From: Andrena cerasifolii
Lineage: Eukaryota > Arthropoda > Insecta > Hymenoptera > Andrenidae
Direction: 5' to 3'
DNA length: 64,000 bases
Assembly (NCBI RefSeq): GCF_050908995.1
Contig: NC_135118.1
Location: 17,679,501 to 17,743,500, forward strand
The position numbers and the translations under genes were made by a program. Positions 13,806 to 26,323 of the stretch are shown in pieces. The stretch's first letter is position 1, and each line of letters starts with the position of its first letter. The notes beneath the pieces were generated by a model. It was not told the DNA's origin. It searched no databases and saw nothing but the letters and a program-made list of their open reading frames with translations.

Positions 13806-14246
13806 CTGGGCCGAAAATAAAAATATTTATATATTTATATATATTAGCAAAAATATTTGCTTTTCAAAGCTGGCTTGATAAAGTGAAAAAAGAGTGTGAG
13901 GTGTGGCAAAAAGCTCGCTGATTTTTTTTTATAATTTCAAAACTACAGTTATCGGCATTATCGTCTATTACGCATTCCTTCTCGCTAGCGGGGCGCAGTG
14001 AAACATTGAGATAATTCAACAACAAAAACTTTCGGTTACTTACTCGCTTGGTAGAAACGATTGCGCTTTATGATCTACAGAAACTATTAATTTGAAAAAA
14101 GACCGCTTTGACCCCCGAGGGTGCGGCTAAATATAGTTTTAAAATTATAAAAAAAATCAGCGAGCTTTTTTACACGCGTCACACCCTTTTTCACTATGTC
14201 AAGTCAGATTTTAAAAGAAAATTATTTTTGCACGTTCTCGACCCAG
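13806..14246. repeat. Foldback repeat, about 440 bp
   Basis: The arms 13871-13946 and 14135-14206 pair well (AAAAAGCTCGCTGATTTTTT and complement; GTGAAAAAAGAGTGTGAGG against CTCACACC-like sequence). Looser pairing extends outward to CTGGG / CCCAG. It resembles a decayed MITE; I see no confident target duplication. Confidence 0.6.
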
Positions 14247-14399
14247 CCTACAGTTTAGGGTCCAAGGGGCGCGGCTAGTCCTGGTTTTCTTTAATGAAAA
14301 AAAATTGTATTACTGTTTGTGCAGAGCTACAATTTTTTTGACAATTTTTTTTCGGTCCAGCTGACTATATTGTAAGACGCCTAAGGTAAGCACAATTTT

Positions 14400-14600
14400 T
14401 GTTGGGAACCCCCTAGAAATAATTTTCCCTGCGAAATACGAAATCTTACAACTTTTGGGCACCTGTCTAATTGGTTACCTCAAAGGCATTTCGAGGGGCC
14501 AAAGTCACATATGTGCCCGGCCGCATTTGAAACCCCCACTAGAAATGAAATACAGATTTTACAACTTTTAGGTACTTTTCTGGCTCCTACAGTAGATACC
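14400..14600. repeat. Diverged tandem duplication
   Basis: AACCCCCTAGAAAT .. GAAATACGAAATCTTACAAC (about 14406-14455) recurs diverged as AACCCCCACTAGAAATG .. AATACAGATTTTACAACTTT (about 14530-14569). It is an old duplication with a period of about 120 bp and no protein signal. Confidence 0.45.
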
Positions 14601-17174
14601 TTGTCTCGTCTTGGGTCGTGCCATGTTATTTGCGAAGAAATGAAAAGGAACTTACCAAAACTTAATGTTCAGCAGTGTTTAAAACCCTTAGGGTCCATAA
14701 AATAAACATAGGTGATACCTGTTCAGGTACTACCCATTTTCGAATTTTCCAGGTTCCAAGCACATCAAGCACATTGGATAGCAGTTAACTAAACGCACAT
14801 CTGTGAGTTAGAAAAGTACAAGAAGTGAAGCTCCAAATTTAAACCCCAAGATTAAAAGGAAGAAGCTTCATCTGAAATGCATTAGTATCCAAAAAAAAGT
14901 TCCACTTTAGCCCCCTTTTCTCTCATTTAAAACAAAAGTTTTCTCGTTAATATAATGCTCGTGGTGCCACAGACAGTTGGAAGTTTGGTCTCTGCTCTTC
15001 AATCTGTTAGCGTATCATACAGCGCGCATCGCAGTCGTTCATTAGCGCTGGCCGCGAGCTGGGGGCTGCTTCGCCGTAGATATATGGAGTGGTCATCCCT
15101 CCTTAATAGAGGCTTCAGTGCTTCTGAGATCGCGTTGAACCGCAGGAATTCGCGATAGGGGACGCTCGGTTTACCGCGACCGTCCACGTGGATTCGCGGT
15201 TCACTCTCGCGGAATCCGACACACGAGTGGATCAACGAAATACGAGCCGGCCGGCGCTGGGGCGGGGAAGAAACATGGGGCGTGCCGGCGCATCGATCTT
15301 TCTCAATTCTTCTTAATGGAGCAAATAGAGCTTTAACTTTCTGCAAACTCCTCCGCCATCGGCCCTGGTGAATGGTGGTGAAAACAATTTAACGAACCCA
15401 CTTCGTTTCCTCTTTTTATTCGACCAACCCTTGTTTTGCTAAACTAGTTAAGAATATATGGGGCAGGCTACACAGCTCTAGTCAATATATTCCCTGAATC
15501 AGGGGGGGAATAAAAAGGAAGCATTTAACGCAAGGTTTAATTTAATCGATCGGCGATATTTAACCGTGGAAAGTTTGACAGAGGGAGGGAAGAACACTGA
15601 GTGTCTCTGTATTATGTAAATGTTATTTAAATGGATTTAAGTTCGCGTGTCTTACACGTTGTACACTGGAATCTAGTGGCTTAAACTGTGATTCTTAGCT
15701 GCGGTGTATGGAACTTGCGTAAAGTGCTTTCGCTGTTATAAATTCAAGCAAATTATTCTAACCTCGACACCTATTAAGATTAGCATTGGCTAATGTACAC
15801 ATTGGGAAGTTCGTGTGTCATAATTTTCGTGCAAACAAATGAAATATTCAAATGAAGGGGGGGGGGCAAGGGTCCATGAGATTCCATGCATAATCGTCTT
15901 ATGGAAAGGAGCTGGAGGTAAATATTTAAATTCCAGGGTGGATGTTCCGCGGCGAGAGTGAAAAGATGGAAGCGGCGGGAAGTGTTGAAGGCGAAGTGCT
16001 CCAACAAAACATACCCTCGCCTGACAAAGAAATTCACAGATTACGTTTAAGCACATCAATAACATCAGCGGATGAGTTTTTAAATCTCCAAATAAAAGCT
16101 CGATCCACATCTGCCCTATCACACTTTCCAAGCTATTTTACGAATCTGCCGATTTGTATTTTATTCATCGAAGCACTTCTAAAGTATACGTACCCGGTTA
16201 AAACGAACTTCGCTCATTGCATTTCAATTAAGTCCGACCAATGGGAACGCTGTAACCGTGGCAAGGAGATTAATATTCACCCCGCGTGTTCGCAGACAAA
16301 AGGGTGCATTATATTCCAGGATAGAGTTCGATAAAACGGTGAAACAAGTTATTGACGTGGCCGCAATAAATGTCCTTTCCAATCGCTACGATAAAGGGCG
16401 ATCTGATCTATGCGACGATCGCGAGCACTGCAGTCCTCGATAAAGCCCTGAACGATGTTTCTTTGCGACATCGCTCGTGGGGCAGTCGGGTTAATACGTA
16501 CATGCACTTTTTGTCGTATTATCCGAGCAAATTTTTTGCCCACATCTCGGCTAAGCGACATTCTCCAGTGCAGACCGCGATTTATAATGACCCTGCTCAA
16601 TTTGCATTTATCACCTCCCCGATCGATAGAAATTTAATATCGTCGATTATGCTTACCCTTGGCCAATCGAATTAATAGCCGTTGCACACCATCTGGCCGA
16701 TATCGAACATTGCCAATCGATATCGCGCTTAATTATTGCCCAATGTTCCCTATAGCTGTCGAAAGTACGGCTATGAATCTGTAGCCAGGTTTCAAGCATT
16801 GTTGATCATGTACGGGGTTGATACCATGTGCTCCTGGGTATTAATCATTTTATCATTTAAATACTGAGAAATACAGGGGCGCAAGCTGTTAGGCAACACA
16901 CTGTGCCATTTTGATACACGCGAGGAACAGGCGAACAAGGCTTGAAACCTTATCTAATAATTCCAGTTGTATTTATGATTTTTTTTGTAAAGAGGTATTC
17001 TTAATATTGGATTCAACTCTTTTAGGATATAAAGAAGCATCTTTAAACTTGCTGATTTTTTTTTATTTCGATCCTTCTTGATATTTATTAATTATTGTGG
17101 AATCTTGTAAATAATACATGGTCATTTATTATATATAAGTATTGACATATTCACTGGTGGATTTAACATGGCAG
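14601..17174. other. Non-coding stretch with one GC-rich island
   Basis: The island at about 15030-15300 holds a 115-codon minus-strand frame and a plus-strand frame with no recognisable domain. The frames around 15780-16675 are also unrecognised. No exon could be defended. Confidence 0.45.
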
Positions 17175-17425
17175 CTGGTAAGGCCCCTGCAGGGCCCCAT
17201 GACCAAAAAAAGTATGATTAAGTATAGGTATCTGAACATTACATTTTTTTCGCACTATTACAGTTGGCCCATTTTTAGTAAACTATGTCTTCATTTTCCC
17301 GAAAAATGGGCCCCTGCCCAGAAGGCCCTTAGGGCCCTATCTTCAAAAAAAAAAATACGATTCTAACCAAACACTAGATTTTCTTTCTGTATTACTACAC
17401 TTAGCCCACGAGGTGTTTTTAAATA
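17175..17425. repeat. Diverged tandem duplication with GGCCC-rich ends
   Basis: Two units each start with AAGGCCC..AGGGCCC, run through an A-tract and an ATTACA or TATTACTACA stretch, and end with TTGGCCCA or TTAGCCCA. The period is about 135-140 bp. The upstream CACTGGTGGATTTAACATGG could be a hAT-like end, but no partner was found. Confidence 0.4.
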
Positions 17426-18589
17426 ATCAGAAGGATCGACATAAAAAATTCTGCAAAATTAAAAATGCCTCCTTATATCCCACAAGAGTTATCCAACATA
17501 ACCAATAGTTATTTAACAAAAAATCATAAACATCAGTTTCTTTGGGGCTGTTTCACGAGAATCCCTCCTTTACAACCAAATGCTAAGACAAAGAAATAAT
17601 TACGACAAAATCTGCAGCTTCCTATCACCATCAAATCTAATTAATTTGTATCTCACTGGAATCTCTGTACCTAATTTCACAACTACAATTCCCTACACAT
17701 ATGGAAGAACCAGCAACGTCCAAGGACACGCTTTTAATCCCGGACGAATAAAAGAAAAAGCCCTCTGTTCCTTGTAAAATATGTACGCGATGTTTCCGCC
17801 GTGCTCCTTGCACACACGATTTATTTCGCTGTGTGACGAGTGACAGAGAAAAAAAATGGAGGGAACAAAGGGAAAAGAGCGAGAAGTTCGGGACATTTCG
17901 TCCGACGCGAATGTTCAACGCCGGAAGGTGTGCTCTAAGCCGCGAAATGAGAAAGTACTACCCCCGTGATCCAGATAAAATTGAATAAACAAACGAGAAA
18001 AAAAAGAAAGGGGTATCCAGGAGCTTGCTGCGGCGATATTTTTATGCGGTGTATACTTAGGGGAAGGACTAATAATTTCGCGGGAAACTCTGTGATTTTC
18101 CACGTCGCCGGAGGCTCTAGACGGTGCTCCGCAGGATGCTCGAGCACGGAGTAATTGTAATACTCCACCGTATGAACTTATCGCGTACTTTGCGACCACG
18201 TGGCGTTAAAGCATCGACACATTTTTACTCCGCCGATTCACGTATCACAGGTTGGGTGACAATTGAACTATTCGGGGAACTTTGGTAATTAAGTTTCATC
18301 ACGCTTCGAGGGGACACGCCTGCGGAGAACGCGCGTTATATGGCTTTAAGAAAGTTTATTAATCGGGTTTCACAAAAGACACACAATTACACCGGCAAGT
18401 TTGGAAAGCTCGGGGCATTAGCGTGCTACTTCTTCGACGGCCTTCGTTGGCAATTGAAAAGTTTTCGGTTAACACTATTCCTACCGACACTTCACGAATA
18501 CCTATTCCGAACGCGACCGTTCGAACGACCGGTCTTTAACACAACTTATATTTTTTAATATAGAACGAAGATAATAACCAAATTGACAG

Positions 18590-18941
18590 TGTTATGAAGG
18601 AGTTAGGTGAATATAAAAGATCACTAATATGTTCACTAACTTCATTCGTTAATATATATTTATTATAATGTTCGGACACAATATACTCGGAATATGCGCG
18701 GCAAACTCGGTAACCGTTTACATGAAGAAATCAGGAGTGTTTCGGCGTTGAGACTAATACAAGAACTGCGCCTAGGTCAAGGGAGACAAGCTTATATACT
18801 GCCGAAATAGGTAGGTACGTAAGGGCGAGCCTGCCCTTTGGACATGACTCGAAGTGACGAATCCTGCGTGGTGATGCGGCAGTTTGGGATGACCGTTGTT
18901 GTTGAGAATACACTCATTGTGTATTCTTACTCATTACAACA
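18590..18941 (-). mobile_element. Solo-LTR-like sequence (352 bp, minus strand)
   Basis: Read on the minus strand it starts TGTTGTAATGAG and ends CTTCATAACA, giving the TGTT..AACA inverted ends of an LTR. It holds a TATA element (CAGTATATAAGCTTG, about 18790-18804), an initiator-like stretch about 30 bp downstream, and an AATAAA signal near 18660, in the right order. No matching flanking duplication or second copy was found. The ORFs across it are chance frames. Confidence 0.4.
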
Positions 18942-18994
18942 GTATAAGAATGTAGTTTCTTTTATTCAGAAGTATATCATTTACATACGTGTAG

Positions 18995-19330
18995 GATCGT
19001 CGGGGTTTCACAAAATGAACAACCAAACACACCAGTGCAATGAGAGTAAATAAAGTGTAATGATGGAATATTAGTATAAAAGAACAAAGAAATACAGAAA
19101 ACAACAGCAACGTAACTGTGCTCTTAGCACGCTTTCCACGACTGCCTAAAGACGATCGGCATGACCGCCGAGCACCGCCGAACACCGCCTCGATTCGGCC
19201 GTCGTTGCCGAACTTCGGCCTCCGCCGACCTCCGTCTTCCGTGCGAGAATGTAACGCATGCCGGCCGCTAGTACCATATATTTGAGGTAACGTCGTGAAG
19301 TTTAAAGGCGATTCAATTACGTTGTACATA
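18995..19330 (-). mobile_element. Possible LTR end plus primer-binding-site-like sequence
   Basis: On the minus strand a GC-rich block ends GGTTGTTCATTTTG followed by TGAAACCCCGACGATCC, similar to the TGGTGACCCCGACGTGAT primer site seen after LTRs of some insect BEL-like elements. It is adjacent to, but different in sequence from, the solo-LTR-like piece. Evidence is limited to this motif and its position; the 131-residue minus frame here is probably not a protein. Confidence 0.22.
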
Positions 19331-20639
19331 GGGAATTCTAATCGAAATTTTAAAAACGGTCACTTGACCGGTCGTGTTAGCAATAGTGTTGTGCTAGTGA
19401 TGTCGAAGAAATGCTACAGTTGAGATTGATGATAATACGATAATAATGTTTCCTTCGTAAATTGGCGAATTTCATCCGTGATGTTATAATGTTCTGGCAC
19501 GTCAGGTCAGTAGACTTGTACCTTTAAGTTAACCTAATTAAATTTACATTAAACCACGTTGTACCTACAAAATAACCGAATTAATGACACTATTAAACAA
19601 CAACTTCTTAAAGTAAAAATCCATGAACATTTATTAAAATATCCAGTGTTCGGTATTAAATAAAACACTGTTTCCTTCGACGGAAATGGCGTCGTCAAAA
19701 TTCTACGTTTAATCCCCACTTAACAATAAATTCTGTTCTGTAAGGTGGACTCTCAGTTTCGCCCAACGCGGTCTCTAAATTCACGTTGGCATCTGGAGAA
19801 ACTTCTCGGTAACAATTATCGACGAAAGGAAGCATCGTTCCCCGGTTGCCAAGAAGGGGCTTATGCAAGATTCGTTTCGTCCATGTTGCCAGGCTTTTGT
19901 TCGTTATGTAAAACCGGCGGAAGATACGTTGCCTGGGAACGGGAATTATTCATGTAAGCCTCGCGACGACGAAAGCTGAAACAATCTCGGGAACGGAGTC
20001 GCGGTAAATCTTAAGGCAGTGAAACTCTGTGCACGCAACACGATTCGCAAGAAAGCTGTGACACCAGCGTTCTGTCCGCGCAGCTGTCGTGCGTTTTTAA
20101 TTTAATCTGCCTTCACGCGGGGGTCTCATAAAGAAGCTTTCACATCCGAAAATCTTCCCGTGTTATTATTGTGAATAAAATATTGTACATTGCTATGGGA
20201 GGGGGGTTTCGCCTTTAATCTGTTTTAATAATTTTACGTCTTACAAGCTGCACAGCTGGGGTACTGTAATATTCAGTTATTCTTGAGCCCTGCGTATTGT
20301 TAAGGTGTCTGCTAGTATTTCTTCTGTAAATTGTTCTCAGTTCGCGTAAATAACGGTTGGAGAAGAAAGTTGCTCATATTTTAGAAATATGAGCATGATA
20401 CGTGCATGCTCTTGAAAGAAACATGGAACGCAATATCTCAAACTTTTCACCTCGGGACGAGTGTATCAATTTAATCAGCTGTAATATTTTTCTAAGGGTT
20501 GGAACTGTTCTTTGGAATTTTCAAACCTGTAACTTGAGACGTGACTATTTTAGGAAACTTCGTGAACTTTATAATTGGAGCCTACTGTGGTACATCGTCA
20601 GTAGTACTATACCAATTAAGGGCCTTGCAGCAAGAGGGG
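19331..20639. other. Non-coding stretch, nothing recognised
   Basis: AT-rich; no motif, repeat end or exon signal found. Confidence 0.5.
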
Positions 20640-20916
20640 TGCAAAAATAGAAATAAACACTTATCATCTGAATAACTACTACTTATTCTGTGAAAAAATA
20701 TATATTTTTTCAATTAGTGTTCTCTTTTTAATGTTAAGTCAAAGCAATAATTTTATAAACAAATAATAGTTCTTTCTAATTTACTCCATATTTACCAATT
20801 TAGAGTAAATTAGAAAGAACTATTATTTGTTTATAAAATTATTGCTTTGACTTAACATTAAAAAGAGAACACTAATTGAAAAAATATATATTTTTTAGTT
20901 TATTTCTATTTTTGGC
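20640..20916. repeat. Near-perfect long palindrome (94-bp arms, 16-bp spacer)
   Basis: Positions 20693-20786 and 20803-20896 are exact inverted copies of 94 bp by eye, separated by 16 bases. Farther out, GCAAAAATAGAAATAAAC on the left pairs with GTTTATTTCTATTTTTG on the right, with about 34 extra bases on the left only. The sequence is very AT-rich and could form a cruciform. It may be a young foldback element. Confidence 0.85.
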
Positions 20917-21469
20917 GAAAAAATATTGTATAATAAAAATAGTTATATTAATATTGATATTTCTATTTTTTTTTATTTCCAATAAATCGCTCATTTCTTA
21001 TCGGATCTGCACCAAACGATGTAGAATCTTTTTGCGTATATTACACGTCATAACTCAAAAACTGTCCAAAATGGAGCTACAAGGTCCTCTATTACTATAA
21101 ATAAAATAATTTCACTTTCCATTACCAGCAATGATTTAAAGAGTGTCTAACCTATTCTATCTGTGAGACTCTATTCCTCGGATCTTAATATTGTGTTAAG
21201 TAATAAACAGTGGGTATCACGTCTCCAATTTTCTATTCAAACTACACCTTCTCAGGCAAATTAAATTGACTCACTGTACCCACTCTCCTGGAAATTCTGG
21301 TTAAGAGCACATGGTTCGTTTAGTTTCCACGAGATTCCGTGCGTTTTACGAGAAATTATGGTGAATTCCATTCATCGCGAGTAATTCAATAGAGTATGCA
21401 CTTTGCATTAAACGTTGCTAAAACACGTAAATGAACGAGAACGCCTTGCCAGCAAAGTAGCTGCCGCTT

Positions 21470-21970
21470 TTAAGGACGGAACTTCGCCGTTTCGGGGCAC
21501 AATGAAAATTCCACGTTTCTGCTTGTCGTGCCTGGAATATCAACGACAAGACTTCCACCATGAATCGGCTGCAACCACCCCGAGTATGGCATTTTCTGAA
21601 TATGACCCCCATTCCCCCATTTTCTTCCTTCCTGTGTAACCGTTGCTTTCATACACAACGTTATAAAGCAGGAAACAATTTCAGATAATTTTCTGACGTA
21701 ATCTGATACAGTGCGAGAATAACTTTCATCCCCTAAGTTAGATTTCAATGAAATGAGCATTTTGTCCATAACTGCACGAATCCTTTCTTTGCCGAGGTAG
21801 CTGCAGAAAAGGTACGAACTATTTTCGGGGGACACGTAACTGGAGCAAGTCAGACTGAGACTGCATTTGCATATCGAACCATTGGATATTGGGTCCTCGT
21901 GAAAAACTTCCGTTACTTTGATCGCTTTTGCTCCCAAGATTGTGTAATTAGCTTTTTCTGGGAAACACAC
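21470..21970 (-). other. Unrecognised 166-codon ORF
   Basis: This minus-strand frame is one of the longest here and contains several cysteines (a CKCSLSLTCSSY stretch) but no signal peptide, domain or intron signals that I can name. The length is only mildly unusual for chance in 64 kb. It is listed so that it can be tested, not as a gene. Confidence 0.15.
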
Positions 21971-22037
21971 GAGGTATTCTTAGACGGGAATATTTAAGGG
22001 AAAATGCTTGAATTTTTTTAATGCGGAAATGTAGGGT

Positions 22038-22923
22038 AACGTTTGGGGCATTGAGAACAGAAACGGACTAATCCACATTTTTTGCGAAATTGAGTTAGTA
22101 ACAGTAGGGGAGAGCGGGGACAAAAGTAACACTTTTTACATTTGGCCTAGCCTACAATTATATTTTATAGATATAAAAATGAAAATTCTGCCTTAATATA
22201 CTATGTTTCTTTGTCTATCATTTGAGCACAGATTCAGCCTTAACTGATAAGTAGTTAAAAAGTTATGGCAGTTTTCCGCAGTGACTGTCATTGTTACTTT
22301 TGTCCTGCAGGGGTGGGACGAAAGTAACACACCGTGGGGACGAAAGTAACACTAATTATTTTCAGGAGAATTAAGTAAAAACACTTCGTCCATCACAAAA
22401 AAAGTATTTTTTATTATAAAAAACGATAGAAAGAAACATTTAAATAAATATATTTTAAGTAACGATAAAAACAAATAAATTTTAAATAACGAAAGGTGGA
22501 AAGCACAACCAGCTTCGAACATTTCTTTGACATTGTGTATTTAGTTAAATGATAGATATTAAATTTCACCTAATACGAATTAAAATTATGACATACGTAG
22601 TGAAGATCACCCATGCCGCAGTCTTCAAAATAAAAATTTTAGCTTGCCCAGGGTATACGATTCGTGTTACTGCTCAGCGTCACTCAGTACAATAAAAGAG
22701 ACACTGTACGCATGTAACTGTGTAAAGCAAACGTTTTGGAAATGTTTGTGGAAGGGGGCAGAAGGCGTGTTACTTTCATGACGCCGTTACGTTTGTCCCC
22801 GCTCTCCCCTAATGTATCCCAATAGGCCGTACTAATCATATAAAATTGGAAAGATTAATTTTTTACCATGTACCTAGGTCAGTCCGTTTTTGTTCTCAAT
22901 GCCTCATTTGTAGCCTTCATGGA
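22038..22923. repeat. Inverted-repeat arms enclosing a MITE
   Basis: GGGCATTGAGAACAGAAACG followed by GACTAATCC (from about 22055) is matched inverted near 22887-22915 (CAGTCCGTTTTTGTTCTCAA then TGCCTC). Between them lies the complete TAGGGGAGAGC element, so an older inverted-repeat element was split by the later insertion. Confidence 0.6.
22107..22809. mobile_element. TAGGGGAGAGC element (word GACAAAAGTAACAC), 703 bp
   Basis: The left end is GGGGAGAGCGGGGACAAAAG and the right end, read inward, GGGGAGAGCGGGGACAAACG; TA flanks both. The word GGGACGAAAGTAACAC appears twice in direct order near 22315-22355, and its complement GTTACTTTTGTCC just before. Another inverted copy (GTGTTACTTTC) lies near 22768. 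There is no coding frame. It sits between the arms of an older inverted repeat (22038-22076 and 22885-22923), so it inserted into another element. Confidence 0.75.
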
Positions 22924-22958
22924 AGAGGAAAGCCTCGTGACTCAACGACAATTCTTAA

Positions 22959-23508
22959 GGGGGAGGCCTACCTAGAACGGTCAAAACAACATGCTTCTTT
23001 GGGAATTTTTTCTAGGAAAACCGATAATTGAAAATCCGATTTTTTTTAGATAATATATAAAATTATCTAGGCGCAATCGGGCCCGATTTTTGAATAACTA
23101 TTTTGAGGCAAAATGGCGGCTGTGCAAAGTTGAAGCACCGATATTTGGCAAAAAATCGCTCGCTTTTCGAGTGTAAAAAAAAATCCAGTCAAAAAAAGGA
23201 AAAGCTCTCGATAGGTCTTAGATTTGTAATCCTAAAATAAGCCGGCAAAGCCGCGAGGAAATCGATTCATTAATTTTTTTGTTATGTGTGTCACCGACTT
23301 TGAAAACATGACTTTGAGGAAAACGTGTTTAAAGTTTTGGGTCTGAGCGCTACACCGAGGAACACCTACCTACTTATACGCGTATAACTTTGCCAATTTT
23401 GGTCGGATTAACTTGACACTTTCAGGGCATATTTTCAAGATGTACTTCAAGAAAATATACAAATCGAAAAATCGATTTTTCGAAAATTCCTAGGTAGGCC
23501 TTCCTTCT
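22959..23508. mobile_element. TTAA-flanked MITE, family GGGGGAGGCCTACCTAG, copy A
   Basis: It starts after TTAA (22955-22958) with GGGGGAGGCCTACCTAG and ends with CCTAGGTAGGCCTTCC, an imperfect terminal inverted repeat. The right flank is TAAA, a likely decayed TTAA. It is about 90% alike to the copy at 31448 by eye, but lacks roughly 150 bp present there after the CCGATAA motif. There is no ORF of note. TTAA targets point to piggyBac or Kolobok mobilisation. Confidence 0.7.
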
Positions 23509-26323
23509 AAAAACATTTGGGGGAAATGAAAGTTGAGGGGATGAAGTTATTTTATGTTAGATCGATACTAAACTATTTTCATTAAATTGGGCAACAGAAA
23601 TGCTGTGATACTAATGAAAGGGAATTCCTGTGTTATCAGAGCTACGAGACCTAGAGGTGGAATAGCGTTTAAACATCATATGCACACGCAGTATTACATC
23701 ATAGCATTATCATACATAACAGATCCTAATTACAGCGTTAACATAATTATTATTAACGGGACTAACATTAACTCTGTAGTGGTCGTGTGCCATTTAGTCA
23801 GAATTAATCGCCGGCATCATTTATTTAAGTCTTTGCTTGTGCTTAGAAAATATTTTCCTCGAATGCATACAGAAATGATTTTCAGCTTAAAAATTCTTGA
23901 CAATGAAGGTTTGCTAATATTACAAACAATAACAGATAAAAATTATCCATGATTACAAGGAACCGAGGATGTAGTTTCACGAATGGAATACGATTACAGA
24001 TATGATCATTCCAGATAGAATTTTTTGAGGAAGTATTGTATGTACTTGTAGGAAATTATTTTCTGATGTGCGCTGTCAATATGACGATTATTATCTTCAT
24101 TTCGTGTGTCGTTCTTAAGCCTCCGCTACTAATTGCTCAGTAATTCTATCCTCGGCGAACCTATACAGCGCGGATAGCCGTAATAACACTGAAATGATAA
24201 CGCGACCCGAGTAATTAACTGTCTTTAAACGGACCCTCTCGTACCCCCTACTACTCAAATTAGAACCGTTTTATGGCCAGCCATCAAATTGCAGTAATGT
24301 CGTACTTAAAGCCACACCTTCTAACAAAAACGCTCAGGATCAGTTGCGACTCCTGCACATCCAATTTGGTGCTCATTAAGAATGCTTATGCAGTGCTTAA
24401 CGCAGACGTAGATTTAATGTATACACATCACGAATAATTGAAAGTCACCTGTACTTTTCCGCTCAAAGTTTCTAAAGTCGACTTTAAAAAACATTTGTTA
24501 CTATACTAATTATCCAGGCGGGAATGTACATAACTATTCACATCCTAGCAGTTGTATTTTTCGTGGACAAGTAGATACCTGTTACAGCAATAATAAAGGA
24601 ATTTAGGGGAAAGTAACTGTTTAGGCAAAGCTTTTGTGATTTCGATTAATGCACAACTTTTAATTATAGTGCAAGAATAATGTTTCCACTGGAGTTATAT
24701 GTCATATCGATAAGGTAACGTTAAAGCAACATGGGCATTTTTTATAGAATGCAGTATGATATGGAAGATTCTGTGCAATTATGCGAAACGATAACGCTGA
24801 ACTCTCGTAGTCGATTTACATCGGCATTGCTTTCGCGTACATTACGTTGCAATACATATTTAAAGAAGCTCCTATTTCTCAGCGTTAAAAAATTGGCTGA
24901 ATCGACGTGTCACGCCGCTCTATGAACACTTGTTTTGGGAAGCATTATTCAAAGAATACACTTTCCCTTGCATTCACAGTATTCTATTTCTACTTTTAAC
25001 AATTAATTTTATTTGAGGTACTTATTTCCTCTCACTCCTTTCTTCAAACATTCTGGACTATTGTTTTCCAACGCAACTCAAATGTATCTAATTTCGAACG
25101 ACACACATTCATAGAATTATGTACAATATTATTATTAAATGTTTTTCATTAAATCAGGTCGGGACTAATGACACCATAATTCGATTTAAAATTAACTATT
25201 ACATTAATTAATTTTCCACCTCCCCCACTTTAAATCTATAATATACATCCATGGTATAAATACTGTATAATATGCTCAGTAATTTCCGGCCACTGTTAAT
25301 CTTCCGCACTGTTCATATAACAAATTATAAATTATAATGACCGGTGAAAATTTAATATCGGTGTTTACATGAATGTGTTTATCTCGGCCATTGGAAATAA
25401 TTTTGCTAGGCACATAAAAAACACAGTAACATCTTAGAGGATCACTTCTCTTTTTATCATGAACGCTTTCATGTTACTTGCAGGTATCATTTTCATGGCC
25501 TTAATCATGACGTTAATCATGGTCAATTCCTACTCTCTAATTTTGCAGTAATAATTCACATATCCTTCGTATATCCACCCTCCATTCAATTATACGTTCG
25601 TACTGATGTTCACTTCACGGCTTATTACTACATTGTTGTAGTTCTCTGTGAATGTCACATCGCGAATAAGCTCCTCTAAACAATCCACGTACTTCCTCCA
25701 TTTCATATCGAAATGGATGATCATGCTGCATCAAATTCGCAACACAATAACCAACTAAACTGAACGATATCCATTACCATTTAGGTATCAATAGCAATAC
25801 TGCTGAATCTTCCTCATTCACCACTGCCCACGGTTACTTTTTTTTTATATTAATGGTCATGAATCATACAACCGATATTAGTGTGTCCATGATTTAATCG
25901 ACGTCGACATCATTTTATTAACGACATCATTTTATTAGTTTTTAATTAACTGTGCTTATCACCCTGCCCTCATATTTTTTTACGGAATTATTAAGGTTCC
26001 ACCTTTCCTTAAAAAAAAGAAGGAGGAACTTTCATTCATTCGAACGCCGTATCGAGGGTTTTAAAGTTAACCTACCTTAAAAGTCCGCAGTAATACCCCC
26101 GCCTGCTCCTACAAACAAAAGATCGAACGCCAAAGATTTCAGCACCCCCTCCTTCACTCACCAGTAACAGAACCTTGCAATCTTACTCCCCGATTACACC
26201 TTCCGAGCTCCCACTTAAAACGCGAAGCCCGAGACGCATCGGACGTGGCACTCCAGCGTTGCACAAATTTCGGCGCGCGCTCGTCCGCGAAACGCGTCTG
26301 ACGATGATAAATTTCTGTTGCAG
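23509..26323. other. Upstream of the receptor: AT-rich, then CpG-rich
   Basis: About 23.5-26.0 kb is AT-rich without genes. From about 26.1 kb GC and CpG rise sharply, as around an insect transcription start or first exon. The promoter and any earlier 5' UTR exon were not located. Confidence 0.4.
25991..26029. repeat. Short hairpin with A-rich loop
   Basis: GTTCCACCTTTCCTT pairs with AAGAAGGAGGAAC around a run of A, about 300 bp upstream of the receptor 5' exon. It could be a small repeat remnant; no function is apparent. Confidence 0.4.
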
